DNA from: Segatella paludivivens DSM 17968 = JCM 13650
Lineage (GTDB): Bacteria > Bacteroidota > Bacteroidia > Bacteroidales > Bacteroidaceae
Reading direction: 5' to 3'
Assembly (NCBI RefSeq): GCF_000373185.1
Contig: NZ_KB890651.1
Location: 1-32,158 of the forward strand
DNA: 32,158 nt
Below the pieces are notes generated by a model. That model did no database searches, was not told the origin of the DNA, and saw only the letters and a program-made list of their open reading frames with translations. Position 1 is the stretch's first letter; each line of letters begins with the position of its first letter. Position numbers and translations under genes: made by a program. This document shows, one piece after another, positions 1 through 8,229 of the stretch.

Positions 1-205
1 CGCAATATGGACAAGATGCTGTTTTCCTTGAAGCGGATGCGTGTATTTCTATATTGTCACCTTCATGGCAGATATAGAGAATCTTCAATTCTGGTATGGA
101 TATAATATTCTTAAGACCTACAGAAGAATTAATCTTTGACATATATCCATGCAATGTTTCTTGATTATTTGTTGTAACTTTGTGGGCATTAGGATGTTCT
201 GACAT
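1..205 (-). CDS. Partial ISL3-type transposase, N-terminal 68 codons
   Basis: An open frame starts at ATG 205-203 on the minus strand and runs off the left edge of the window without a stop. The 68 visible residues end in a SCPYC motif after a stretch that reads like the ISL3-family transposase N-terminus (a strand pair followed by the first half of a CPxC zinc-binding knuckle). The catalytic DDE part lies outside the window. The frame is closely preceded by AT-rich non-coding DNA and a plausible terminal inverted repeat at 345-370, which supports an insertion sequence. The family call rests on the position and form of the zinc knuckle only, so another zinc-ribbon transposase is possible. Confidence 0.6.
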   Translation of the reverse strand, partial: MSEHPNAHKVTTNNQETLHGYMSKINSSVGLKNIISIPELKILYICHEGDNIEIHASASRKTASCPYC

Positions 206-370
206 TATTTCGTTATTTACGTTTAGCGATATAAATATACAAAATATTTGTCAAACATCATAATATATAACGATGTAATTATCTGATTTATAGTTAATTA
301 CATATAAATTACAAGTAAAATATATAGGACTTATTTTAAAGCTTAAATTCAACTAAATTAGAGAAGAACC
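1..370 (-). mobile_element. End of a probable ISL3-like insertion sequence
   Basis: Read on the minus strand, the sequence starting at base 370 begins GGTTCTTCTCTAA, which resembles the GGnTCTT(C/T) termini of ISL3-family elements as I recall them. It lies about 165 bases upstream of the transposase start, a normal distance. The eight bases just outside (ACTTATTC, 371-378) would be one copy of the target duplication. The other end is outside the window, so neither the inverted repeat nor the target duplication can be confirmed. Confidence 0.4.
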
Positions 371-394
371 ACTTATTCAATAACAAAACCTTAT

Positions 395-1085
395 CCGGCT
401 AAAGACAACGCTACCAGAAAAAAGTTTTTTGAATGTCACTAATGTCACTTTGTCACAAACCCTTTGTTTATAAGGGATGAGCGAGTGACATTAAGTGACA
501 TTATCGGCTTAAAATTGGCATTAAACTGCAAATAGCACCTGCTTTTGGCGATTTTTTGCCAAATATGCAGCATAAGTACAGACACATTTTCGTTAATAAT
601 GGTCTCTACACTTTATTATGTGCACTATACTTCGTTATGTGTTTAGTCATTATTCTAGAACATAACTATAAAAATAGTGGTAATTGCCATTAATCTTATT
701 ATTGTCGTAATCTTGATAATTATTTTTTACCTGCGCGAAGTAATACCTTTTTTCACGTTAGGCAATTCAATTACACAACGTGTGTAATCGTGTTGTTCAC
801 GTTGTGTAATCGAGTTACACACGTTGTGTAATCGGATTGCACACGTACTAATGTAATTGAATTGCATACGCATAGATGTAATCTAATTACCCAAAAGTTG
901 TGGAAATTTAGGTAATAGTTTATTTACTTAGTTTGAATATATATATATGCATACTTCAAATTCATTCTAGCCACTTTTACACCGATAATGTCACTCGCTC
1001 ATCCCTTATAAACAAAGGGGCTGTGACATTATGACATTGGTGGCATTAAAAAAAACTTTTTCTAATAGAGTTGTCTTTTAGCTGG
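395..1085. repeat. Gene-free cassette bounded by ~120-bp imperfect inverted repeats
   Basis: The left arm (about 395-520) and right arm (about 967-1085) are imperfect inverted copies. Within them 460-493 and 986-1019 are a perfect 34-bp match, and the outer parts (395-409 against 1070-1085) match with a mismatch and an indel. The left arm carries several direct TGTCACT/TGACATT motifs in both orientations, so each arm is also iteron-like. No open frame of useful length lies between the arms. The structure could be a miniature transposable element, a remnant of a replication or primase locus, or a regulatory cassette. The arms are seen directly; the role is unknown. Confidence 0.75.
761..900. 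repeat. Six degenerate tandem repeats of 22-25 bp
   Basis: Units start at about 761, 783, 805, 827, 852 and 877. Each has the form TGTAATC, a short variable stretch, then ATTnCAyACG. The spacing is 22 bp for the first three and about 25 bp afterwards. Units are partly palindromic: the 17-mer at 771-787 is the exact inverse of the one at 815-831. The array sits inside the inverted-repeat cassette. It looks like protein-binding iterons or a decayed satellite. Confidence 0.7.
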
Positions 1086-1175
1086 AATAGATTTTTTAAA
1101 TGAAAACTTTGTATTATTTCTCAAGAGATGAAGAGACTAAATTCATCTCTGTTTAGCTATATACAAATCATCATG

Positions 1176-1565
1176 TTAGTTTTTTCTACTCATAATCAAA
1201 TAAGAGCACCACGGTGCTGTTAATGTAGAAATTACTACTAGTGTCCATAGATTTCCATTTGTAAAATCATATTGACTTATTAACTGTGATATTCCCTTCC
1301 CAGATTTAATAATCATGATATAATCAAATAGATTTGTAAGAATAAACCAAATTATTCCAAAAATGATATAATCTAGTTTGTTACAATTTTTAATCTTTGG
1401 TATTAATAAATAGGCTATAATAAATATACAGACACTTAGTATAATTCCACTAAGTGGCATTGCTATAGCTCCTAATCCGGATAGAACGTATTCTCTTAAT
1501 CCACCATTTAGTATTGCTATTGGCACAATAATCAGCCAAACAAGAAATGCTTTAAAGTATTTCAT
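1176..1565 (-). CDS. Small integral membrane protein, four predicted helices
   Basis: This 129-aa protein is almost entirely hydrophobic, with about four membrane segments near residues 5-22, 32-56, 64-84 and 105-122, and a basic C-terminus (MSRKN). The N-terminal pattern LNGGLREYVL resembles a family of uncharacterised bacterial membrane proteins, but I cannot name a function. It stands alone: the inverted-repeat cassette lies downstream, and 178 bases separate it from the cyclophilin gene upstream, with a strong terminator hairpin between. It starts at the ATG whose complement ends at 1565; the upstream 60 bases are AT-rich and no promoter is evident. Confidence 0.7.
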   Translation of the reverse strand: MKYFKAFLVWLIIVPIAILNGGLREYVLSGLGAIAMPLSGIILSVCIFIIAYLLIPKIKNCNKLDYIIFGIIWFILTNLFDYIMIIKSGKGISQLISQYDFTNGNLWTLVVISTLTAPWCSYLIMSRKN

Positions 1566-1692
1566 ATTTTATAATTTTTAATAACTGCCCCAAATTGCTT
1601 ATAATCAATTAAATGTTTTTTTAGCATATAAACTATTTATTAAAAATGATCAATAGAATCTTGGTGTACTACGAAATTAAAAGATATATAAT

Positions 1693-1741
1693 CTCACATC
1701 ATTTAAATATATTTCTTAAAATGATGTGAGAATATTTTTTT
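1693..1741 (-). terminator. Intrinsic terminator after the cyclophilin gene, possibly bidirectional
   Basis: A perfect 12-bp stem (1693-1704 with 1719-1730) and a 14-base loop lie just past the cyclophilin stop. On the plus strand a T-rich run follows at 1734-1741. The minus-strand tail is less T-rich, but the position fits termination of the cyclophilin transcript. Confidence 0.75.
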
Positions 1742-1743
1742 AT

Positions 1744-2487
1744 TTAAATAATCTCGACAGTCATACTTATGTCTGTCTTTGGACGATCATTGCGAGATGT
1801 TTCACAATTCTGTATTTTTTCAACAATATCAAGTCCGCTTTCAACCTCTCCAAATACAGTGTATTGGTTGTCAAGATATGGTGTTCCGCCAATTGTGGTG
1901 TATGTTTCTACTTGTTCGGCTGTAAATTTTGGAATACCAATTTCCTTGCATTTTGCCTTTGCGTCAGCAACAAGTTTTTCTTGTAATGCCTGGAGTCCAG
2001 CACGGTCTTTGTTGCGACGCAAATCCATTAACTCTGCTTTATGTTCTTGAGTAATTTGATTGAAAACAGTTTGTTCTTGTTGCATAGCCATTTGGCGTTC
2101 AAGCTGTTTTAGTTCCTGTGACTTGACAGTATCACCCCATACAATATAAAACTGACTACCACTGCTTTCGCGGTTAGGATTCACTTCGTCTCCTAGGCGT
2201 GCTGCACTTAATGCTCCACGCTTATGGTAGAGTTGTGGGTATACAAATTCTGCTGGAATAGTATAATCTGGTCCACCTGCACCTAGATTCTTTCCGGCTG
2301 GTGCACCTTTACTATCAGGGTCACCACCTTGAATCATGAAGTCTTTTATTACACGATGAAACAATGTTCCGTCATAAAATCCTTCGCTAGCTAATTTGAT
2401 GAAGTTATCTCTGTGAAGAGGTGTCTCGTCGTAAAGGCGAACAATGATGTCCCCCTCTGTTGTCTTGATTTTAATTCTGCTTGCCAT
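1744..2487 (-). CDS. Cyclophilin-type peptidyl-prolyl cis-trans isomerase
   Basis: This 247-aa protein is predicted to catalyse proline cis-trans isomerisation during protein folding. The cyclophilin core is clear: GDIIVRLYDETPLHRDNF near residues 13-30, then FHRVIKDFMIQGGD (43-56) with the catalytic Arg and the FMIQGGD signature, SGSQFYIVWG (109-118), and the closing VFGEVESGLDIVEKI near 210-225. About 75 charged residues (roughly 120-195) are inserted before the final strands, making it longer than the usual 160-180 aa. No signal peptide is present, so it is probably cytoplasmic. A TAACTTTG box (2501-2508) precedes the start, and it is transcribed separately from the esterase operon. Confidence 0.92.
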   Translation of the reverse strand: MASRIKIKTTEGDIIVRLYDETPLHRDNFIKLASEGFYDGTLFHRVIKDFMIQGGDPDSKGAPAGKNLGAGGPDYTIPAEFVYPQLYHKRGALSAARLGDEVNPNRESSGSQFYIVWGDTVKSQELKQLERQMAMQQEQTVFNQITQEHKAELMDLRRNKDRAGLQALQEKLVADAKAKCKEIGIPKFTAEQVETYTTIGGTPYLDNQYTVFGEVESGLDIVEKIQNCETSRNDRPKTDISMTVEII

Positions 2488-2500
2488 ATTTTTTTGATTA

Positions 2501-2508
2501 CAAAGTTA
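2501..2508 (-). promoter_or_regulatory. Predicted -7 box of the cyclophilin gene
   Basis: On the minus strand this reads TAACTTTG, matching the Bacteroidota -7 consensus TAnnTTTG, 14 bases before the cyclophilin ATG. I see no convincing -33 TTTG at the expected distance, so the call is moderate. Confidence 0.5.
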
Positions 2509-2570
2509 CAAAATGTATTTGAAATAGTCTACTTGGTATTTAAATACTTTTTTCAGACTATCAACAATCG

Positions 2571-4049
2571 TTAGTTTGATTTGTTGGCAGTCATAAGCAT
2601 CTCGCCATCTTTTGATATGTATACTTTGGCTATTTTACCAGAATCGTCTTTCGTGAATGTAATTTCAAGATTTAAACCGCTAATCTTTATGAAAAATTTA
2701 TTTGTTGCTATAGCATACATTTTTGATGTTGCCATGCCTGTTGATATCATAAGCGAGTTGTTAATTATCGAAATTTTAAAGTTGTTACTAGGAATAGATG
2801 CTATATAGTTGCCAACATATTCTTTCTTAGACTGTTCTGAAAGCGATATTAATGGTGAAGAAATCACTTTCTTAGCACCGAAATATGTTATGTCATTTGC
2901 ACACATAGTAAGTGAATCTTTAGGAGAAAATTCAAACTGAATGAGTACGTTCTTTAGATGCATATCATTAAGAGCCGTCTCTGTTTTAATAAAGAATTTG
3001 TTTTTAGACTCCGGATATACGGTAAATGAAGGCAAACTATCACATGAGATAACAAGAGAATTTTGTAACTTCTCTATTGAAATTAATCTTCCATACGAAT
3101 CTTGGTATAGTCCACTATAGTTAATCAAATTTGCAGTTGGTACTTTTGCTATCTTTGGATTCGCTACTATTTTATCTTTTGATGGGACTGTGAAAGGTTT
3201 TTCTGCAGAGGCGAAGTCTACTAAAGGATAAGACCAGTTGCTAAATATAAATTTCACGCCATCCCAAATTCCCTTATAATTAATAGTGTTGTGTATTTCG
3301 TCAGGATGCTTGTCATATCTCCATACAAGTTGTTTGGTTGAATACTTTTTTAGCAATGATGCCAGCGAATCAACTCCCATTGACTCTCCCTCATTTGCCA
3401 ATGTAATGAACAGGCGAGTGGGGAGCTGTGTCGATTTAGAAAGCAGCTTTTCTGTGTTTTGCAAAGCAATCTGATTATCCCACCACATACTAGGACTCAT
3501 TGCTATGTAGCCATTAAAATATAAAGGGTCTTTTACGAATGCATTCATCACGAATAGTCCACCATAAGATGCACCACCAAGTATTCTATAATTGTACGTG
3601 CGATAGTTTTGTTCTACAAATGGTATCACTTCTTTTTTAATAAACATGTATAAACTGTCAGCTCCTCCACCATTTCCTGAACCAATAGTAGGTGTTAGAT
3701 TGTGTTCACGCTCGTCTCCTCCCGAACTTATACCAACGACAATTGATTGTGGAATAACTTTATTATCTGGGCTAGACAGCCATGCAAGATTTTGTGAAGC
3801 GTGGTTAAAATTCCATTGAGCGTCTAGTATGTAAACCACTGGATATTTCTTATTTGAAGTAGCATATCCTTCAGGAACAGAAACCATAATCATGCGGTCT
3901 TCATTAAGAATCGCAGAATGAAATTTCATAGAATATCCTGTAGTAACTTTTATTGTGTCAGGTTTAAGGTCGGCTATTGTGGGAGATTGCGCTGATGCAA
4001 AGGCTGAAGTTAGAAGCCATATTGCACATGATAGAATCACTTTATTCAT
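2571..4049 (-). CDS. Exported alpha/beta-hydrolase esterase (enterochelin esterase-like fold)
   Basis: This is a 492-aa secreted or periplasmic serine esterase. I start it at ATG 4049 rather than the in-frame ATG at 4109, because 4049 opens a clean signal peptide (MNKVILSCAIWLLTSAFASAQ) and removes an overlap with the upstream gene. The central domain has VVYILDAQWNF, then the nucleophile elbow GGASYGG with Ser161 in this numbering, as in the PF00756 esterase family (enterochelin, feruloyl and acetyl esterases). The last ~190 residues look like beta-rich accessory repeats of unknown role. It is third in an operon with a GH9 glycosidase and a helical-repeat protein, so a role in deacylating plant polysaccharide is plausible. 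The substrate is not visible. Confidence 0.8.
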   Translation of the reverse strand: MNKVILSCAIWLLTSAFASAQSPTIADLKPDTIKVTTGYSMKFHSAILNEDRMIMVSVPEGYATSNKKYPVVYILDAQWNFNHASQNLAWLSSPDNKVIPQSIVVGISSGGDEREHNLTPTIGSGNGGGADSLYMFIKKEVIPFVEQNYRTYNYRILGGASYGGLFVMNAFVKDPLYFNGYIAMSPSMWWDNQIALQNTEKLLSKSTQLPTRLFITLANEGESMGVDSLASLLKKYSTKQLVWRYDKHPDEIHNTINYKGIWDGVKFIFSNWSYPLVDFASAEKPFTVPSKDKIVANPKIAKVPTANLINYSGLYQDSYGRLISIEKLQNSLVISCDSLPSFTVYPESKNKFFIKTETALNDMHLKNVLIQFEFSPKDSLTMCANDITYFGAKKVISSPLISLSEQSKKEYVGNYIASIPSNNFKISIINNSLMISTGMATSKMYAIATNKFFIKISGLNLEITFTKDDSGKIAKVYISKDGEMLMTANKSN

Positions 4050-4087
4050 GGTTGTTTTTGTTGTATTTATATTGCTAAATATTATCA

Positions 4088-4639
4088 TTATTTTGCCAGA
4101 GATGGGCATTTACGTATTATTTTCTTTATGACATTCTTTCGTGTTGATTTTAAAGCCGGAGAGAGTGGTTCTTGCGAAAGCATGTCAAGACAAGTGTTGA
4201 GTTCCGCCAATAGTTCAGGGTAGAATTTACATTGTTCGTATGCTAGTTTCATGCAAAGTGCCCTTATTGCGTATGGCTCTACTGCTGATGGAATCTTTGA
4301 AATACAGAAATCAATAAAATCAGTCCTTAACGAATCTTCAAGAAAAGGCTGTTGGTTTAAAAGTGATAATAGAAGACGTCGTTTTCCAACGTGACTTTCG
4401 TTTATTGCATGATCTATTATTTCATCTTGTTTCTGATATAGCCATTTAGTTGCGACAGAATCAAAATGAGATAATATCCATAGCGCATTATAGGCAATGC
4501 GTTCATCTTTTCCCATTGCAAGAATGTAGATTCCTTCTTTAATTCTATTATCATCATTTGCGAGGAGGCATATTTCGTGTATTGTATTCATTTGGAGTCT
4601 GCCTGATAGATTCTCACGTAGATTGATACTGTTGTTCAT
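4088..4639 (-). CDS. HEAT-like helical-repeat protein
   Basis: A 183-aa, mostly alpha-helical protein with no signal peptide. Segments such as RIAYNALWILSHF (residues about 46-58), GKRRLLLSLL (85-94) and PYAIRALCMKLAYE (122-135) are spaced like HEAT-type helical hairpins, suggesting a protein-interaction scaffold. A second possible start is Met17. It lies 15 bases after the GH9 gene and 38 bases before the esterase on the same strand, so it is probably co-transcribed. A cytoplasmic scaffold between two exported enzymes is odd, and no enzymatic motif is visible. Confidence 0.65.
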   Translation of the reverse strand: MNNSINLRENLSGRLQMNTIHEICLLANDDNRIKEGIYILAMGKDERIAYNALWILSHFDSVATKWLYQKQDEIIDHAINESHVGKRRLLLSLLNQQPFLEDSLRTDFIDFCISKIPSAVEPYAIRALCMKLAYEQCKFYPELLAELNTCLDMLSQEPLSPALKSTRKNVIKKIIRKCPSLAK

Positions 4640-4654
4640 ATATTATTTTATCAT

Positions 4655-6379
4655 TTATTTGTAAGTTGTAGCGTCCAGCCAACATGATATCCCTACAAGA
4701 GCCGCATTCCAGTTAATTGCTATCTCGTTAGAAGCATAAGATTCTGTCTGGTCCAGATACGATTCGTCGGGAATATCTGAAGGATATATTAGATTTTTGT
4801 CAGCCTTGTCTTGTTGCGCTGGGTTTGGACCTCCGACAAGTAGTCCCGGAATAGGAGCTTCTATTCCGTCAGATGCTGAAATACGGTGATGAGGATGCAT
4901 CGGGCTAAGGTATCCGAATCCTGTTACGTAGCAATATCCTGTCGCATTGCGACCAAGTAAATAGTCAATATTTTCTATAGCGTATTTTTTGTATTTTCCA
5001 GGAGCAATATATTTGTCGGCATAAAGCATAGCTATTGCAGGAAAGCAGCAACTACCTCCAAGACATCCCCAACCAAAATCAAATTTTCTACTTCCATATG
5101 GCGATTGAAAATCTGATTTATCAACATTATCAAGTAGATTGTCGCAATATTTTTTTAGTATGTTAAGTGACTTGGTACGCATTTCAGAATCATTGCTTGA
5201 TATCCATGAAAAAAGTCCAAGTTCGCTCACCATGCCCCATGATGAATTCATGAAAAACGATGGCATCATCTTCTCAGCATCTTCTTTATATTGTGACATA
5301 CCTGTGAGTCTGTATAATTCTGTTGCTGCCCAGAATATTTCATCATTACTGCGAAAATCTCCATATTCACCTGTAGTTATGCTGGGCTTGAAATTCATGT
5401 TAATATCGATTTGCTTATAAAAAGCATTTGGATTTTTCTTAGCCCACTCATAAGCCTTTATTGAAGCTTCGCGAGCTTTTGATGAAAACTCAGGATAGTC
5501 TTTGTTTCCTTGTAATAGTCGTGCAGCTTGAGCCATACATGCTGCAAAGTCCAATGTTCCTGTTACGCTTTTTGCTACAACATATCGTGGTTGGTGGCAT
5601 TTGTCGGGCATTATAAAATTCTCGAAGTGAGGTGTTGTAAGTTTATGATATACACCGCCGTCTGATGGATCTTGCATAGTTAGAAGCCACTTCAGATTAA
5701 ACATCATTTCGTCAAGAATGTCGGGAGTCGAGTTCTTACTCTCAGGTATTTTTGTATTTAGCTTTGCAAAATAATTTTGATTTTGCTCATATACATCAAG
5801 CATTAGTCCTATTGAATATGCTGAGTTTACAGTGTATTTATTGTAATCGCCAGCATCATACCAACCATAGGGTGATGAAATGATTGTTCCTGAAGGTCTT
5901 GCAGCTGAGGCAGCTGATGGATGCACTATCACTGTCGTGTCTGGATGACCGCAATGACGAGCATATTTACCCGCATATTTTCTAGATATGTCTATGCCAG
6001 AGCGTATTAGATAGAAAGCTTTTAGCGAACTTGTAGCTAAACAGTGAAAAGCCTTTTCTGATATATTGAATGATGATTTGTATTTATCTAACTTAATTGT
6101 GTATCTACCAGGAGTCTTTATTTCGCTAAGGTCCACAATATATCTAATCTTACCAGACATGCTTGATTTTGCAATGCGGACAACTTTTGGCCTGCAAACA
6201 ACATTACCTTTTTCGTTTTTTATTATAAGCTTGTTCTGCGGATCAATTTGGTCTATAACCACGTATTTCTCTTCTTGTGGTAGGTAGCCTACTTGATTGA
6301 GCCTGATAGGATTGGCTGATTTGGCAGAAAGTCCCAATGCAGTCATAATTGCTATTGATGCTAAAATAATTCTTTTCAT
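4655..6379 (-). CDS. Exported glycoside hydrolase family 9 (endoglucanase-like)
   Basis: This 574-aa enzyme is predicted to hydrolyse beta-1,4-glucan-type polysaccharides outside the cytoplasm. It starts with a signal peptide (residues 1-20), then an Ig-like CelD_N domain (about 22-108, with IRLNQVGYLPQ), then the (alpha/alpha)6 catalytic domain. Family hallmarks are WYDAGDYNKY (173-182) with Asp175 and Asp178 as nucleophile-activating residues, a HPHHR motif near 495, and NEIAINWNAAL near the C-terminus with the general-acid Glu552. The length is normal for GH9 with CelD_N. It is the first gene of the operon with a helical-repeat protein and an esterase, and has a good promoter at 6418-6448. 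Cellulose, xyloglucan or beta-glucan are possible substrates. Confidence 0.92.
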   Translation of the reverse strand: MKRIILASIAIMTALGLSAKSANPIRLNQVGYLPQEEKYVVIDQIDPQNKLIIKNEKGNVVCRPKVVRIAKSSMSGKIRYIVDLSEIKTPGRYTIKLDKYKSSFNISEKAFHCLATSSLKAFYLIRSGIDISRKYAGKYARHCGHPDTTVIVHPSAASAARPSGTIISSPYGWYDAGDYNKYTVNSAYSIGLMLDVYEQNQNYFAKLNTKIPESKNSTPDILDEMMFNLKWLLTMQDPSDGGVYHKLTTPHFENFIMPDKCHQPRYVVAKSVTGTLDFAACMAQAARLLQGNKDYPEFSSKAREASIKAYEWAKKNPNAFYKQIDINMNFKPSITTGEYGDFRSNDEIFWAATELYRLTGMSQYKEDAEKMMPSFFMNSSWGMVSELGLFSWISSNDSEMRTKSLNILKKYCDNLLDNVDKSDFQSPYGSRKFDFGWGCLGGSCCFPAIAMLYADKYIAPGKYKKYAIENIDYLLGRNATGYCYVTGFGYLSPMHPHHRISASDGIEAPIPGLLVGGPNPAQQDKADKNLIYPSDIPDESYLDQTESYASNEIAINWNAALVGISCWLDATTYK

Positions 6380-6417
6380 GGTATTCTATATTACTGCTAT
6401 TAAGCATAATTATTTTG

Positions 6418-6448
6418 CAAATATAAATAATGTTTCTGATAAATTCAA
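6418..6448 (-). promoter_or_regulatory. Promoter of the GH9 operon
   Basis: On the minus strand TTG (complement of 6446-6448), 20 bases, then TATATTTG (6418-6425) match the Bacteroidota -33/-7 promoter. The box lies 38 bases upstream of the GH9 ATG. Confidence 0.65.
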
Positions 6449-6469
6449 GTAAAATTAAGTATTTTGAAC

Positions 6470-6735
6470 TTATACTGTTTCGTCATCATTTTGTAGTTTA
6501 TTCACGCATTCTAATAATAGATACATTCTTCGTGTATCACAACTAAAATCAGAGTTAGATAAATTAGAAAAGTTATGACTCTAGTAAAATTGATTAGTTC
6601 TGGCGATTGAAAGAAAGCGTTAAGTTCATTATAGCAGTCCTTTTTACCACAAGAAAAAGACGACAAATCATCTTTGTCGTCTTCATTCAATTTTGTTATA
6701 TCTAAATCAGATGCCGAGAATTGGATTTTTCCCAT
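6470..6735 (-). pseudogene. Decayed GNAT acetyltransferase (toxin-like) gene
   Basis: The frame from ATG 6735 gives 74 residues ending at 6511. Its start, with LSSFSCGKKD, resembles the N-terminus of GNAT toxins of type II toxin-antitoxin pairs (F-x-CG-x-x-x-L). After about residue 45 this similarity is lost. In another frame, after an internal stop, the segment down to 6470 encodes a tail with DTRRMYLLLECV, which resembles the usual C-terminus of the same enzymes. The acetyl-CoA binding middle is absent, so this looks like an internal deletion plus frameshift. The intact 74-aa frame could still be translated as a short protein with a hydrophobic C-terminus. The family call is by eye. Confidence 0.45.
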
Positions 6736-6904
6736 TGTTTGATTTTAAAAATTCTTCATACGTAGCATCAACCTGCTCACTTTGTTTTTTAAAGCGCACT
6801 ACATCTTCTTTAGACATATTCCCAGTTATAACATCACAAATGTTAGAGCGAAAATCCTTTATTTCTCTCTTTGTCATTTTAGGAAAGGATGAATTTCTAA
6901 TCAT
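6707..6904 (-). CDS. Small protein, possible antitoxin partner
   Basis: A 65-aa charged protein whose 3' end overlaps the start of the decayed GNAT gene by 29 bases, an arrangement typical of toxin-antitoxin pairs. An alternative start is Met10 (MTKREIKDF). I recognise no DNA-binding fold with confidence: the sequence is helical, with a central SKEDVVRFKKQSEQ stretch. The antitoxin role is inferred only from its size, overlap and neighbour. Confidence 0.5.
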   Translation of the reverse strand: MIRNSSFPKMTKREIKDFRSNICDVITGNMSKEDVVRFKKQSEQVDATYEEFLKSNNGKNPILGI

Positions 6905-7179
6905 TTTATTCGTATTATTGTTCTTACAAAAGTAATGACTTCTACTTAATTAGCAAAGAAATTATAGTTATAAGTTATATTATCATTAATTTAGTAGCTT
7001 CTTTTTATCAGAATTTTAATCTTATTAATGTATATTACATTTTCAGTTCTAATAAATAATTACTAACAATACATTTTTATTTATTTGATTTAGCTTGTTA
7101 TGTTAGCAAGAATTTAGTTAATACTTAATGATAATATGTGCTAATAATAGTAAAATGGATATACAAATAAGATTAATTC

Positions 7180-7608
7180 TCACACATGCCTTTTAAGCCA
7201 TTCCATAATAATGTCTACAGCATATTGCTGCTCATCTTCAGATAATTGTCTGCCTTTAGGAATGTTATGCCATTTCTCAAAGCATCCACGGCAACAGCAT
7301 CCTGTCGCATGTTGTGCAATGAAAGGTGGAAATATTCCATGACGCATAGGTGTTTGCCTGCCATCATTTGGAATATTGGCAGGTGCAAGACGCTTTGATA
7401 TTATGTCTGCTGTATTTTTGCGAATTGTATCCCAATCTCTTTTTGCAATATAGTCCTTATCTTTGTTGTTAAGATAGAAACTGCTGCGAAACTTAGAGTG
7501 GGAGAGTCTGTCAAAGATATTGTCGAAATCAAGTGTGTTTTTAACTTCACTACTGGGACATTCTTGCTGATTATCTATTGGAAATAAATCAAGTTCTTGT
7601 GTCTTCAT
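7180..7608 (-). CDS. DUF4186 family protein
   Basis: This 142-aa protein matches my memory of DUF4186 along its length: FDRLSHSKFRSSF (residues about 32-44), DYIAKRDWDTI, RLAPANIPNDGRQTPMRHG (73-91), then IAQHATGCCCRGCFEKWHNIPKG. The conserved Cys/His cluster (CCCRGC with nearby His residues) suggests metal binding, though no function is established to my knowledge. The N-terminal 30 residues are a variable extension. It lies 6 bases after a 76-aa gene and is probably in one transcript with it and the glutaredoxin-like gene. Confidence 0.8.
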   Translation of the reverse strand: MKTQELDLFPIDNQQECPSSEVKNTLDFDNIFDRLSHSKFRSSFYLNNKDKDYIAKRDWDTIRKNTADIISKRLAPANIPNDGRQTPMRHGIFPPFIAQHATGCCCRGCFEKWHNIPKGRQLSEDEQQYAVDIIMEWLKRHV

Positions 7609-7614
7609 TGTTGT

Positions 7615-7845
7615 TTATGCATATATAAAAAAACATGAACCATTAGATCCAATTCCTTTATAATCAGTAAATAATGACATCTGTGAACATAGATCAGATG
7701 CATTGTCGTCTGTCAATCGTTCGTTCAGTTCCAAATAAAAGTAATCAGCTTCACGGTCATATTTTAAATCCCAAATAGTATAACCTAAAGCGTTGACTGT
7801 TGATGTTATTTGGTCTTGCCACATCCATGCATCTTCATATCTCAT
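7615..7845 (-). CDS. Hypothetical 76-aa protein
   Basis: A small acidic cytoplasmic protein with several aromatic residues (DAWMWQ, YTIWDLKYDREADYFYLELNERL). The alternating pattern suggests a short mixed alpha/beta fold. I do not recognise the family. It sits between the glutaredoxin-like gene (20 bases upstream) and DUF4186 (6 bases downstream) on the same strand, so co-transcription is likely. Confidence 0.6.
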   Translation of the reverse strand: MRYEDAWMWQDQITSTVNALGYTIWDLKYDREADYFYLELNERLTDDNASDLCSQMSLFTDYKGIGSNGSCFFIYA

Positions 7846-7865
7846 CTCGCAGATCCAACTCTATT

Positions 7866-8159
7866 TTAGCATCCTGTTCCGTCAATATTGCATGTCGGTC
7901 CTTCAGGCATTGGTTCTAATCCAACTTCAGCAGAAGATAATGTAACAGTTCCATCTTCCTTAACATAGCAAGGAATACCTACATCACCAATCTTTTTGGC
8001 TTCATCGAAAGCGGGATTTTTGTCTCTTAGATCCAAAAACTCCTTCAGCTTCTTTACATGTGTGCTAATATCAATAATCTCGAATTGATTATTTCCCTTA
8101 ACCTGCTTCTCAACATATTCACAATATGGACAGGTTTTCATTACATACATTTTAATCAT
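7866..8159 (-). CDS. Glutaredoxin-like thiol oxidoreductase
   Basis: This 97-aa protein has the thioredoxin-fold start KMYVMKTCPYCEYVEK with a CPYC active site at residues 10-13, and the cis-proline segment VGIPCYV near 60-66. It probably carries out glutathione- or thiol-dependent disulfide exchange in the cytoplasm. The C-terminal tail has two extra cysteines (TCNIDGTGC) that could bind metal or form a resolving disulfide. It is first in a probable operon with a hypothetical protein and DUF4186, with a -7 box at 8230-8237. Confidence 0.8.
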   Translation of the reverse strand: MIKMYVMKTCPYCEYVEKQVKGNNQFEIIDISTHVKKLKEFLDLRDKNPAFDEAKKIGDVGIPCYVKEDGTVTLSSAEVGLEPMPEGPTCNIDGTGC

Positions 8160-8229
8160 AACTATTCCATTTTGAATTTATCCTCAATTTATTCTTCAAT
8201 GTTGAAGTTTATAAAATTGGCTCTTGTTG

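Noticed and set aside
761..900. CRISPR array
   Set aside because: The units are contiguous and degenerate, without unique spacers of constant length, and no cas genes are nearby.
4050..4109. Longer N-terminus for the esterase
   Set aside because: It would overlap the upstream gene and bury the signal peptide; the ATG at 4049 opens a clean signal peptide.
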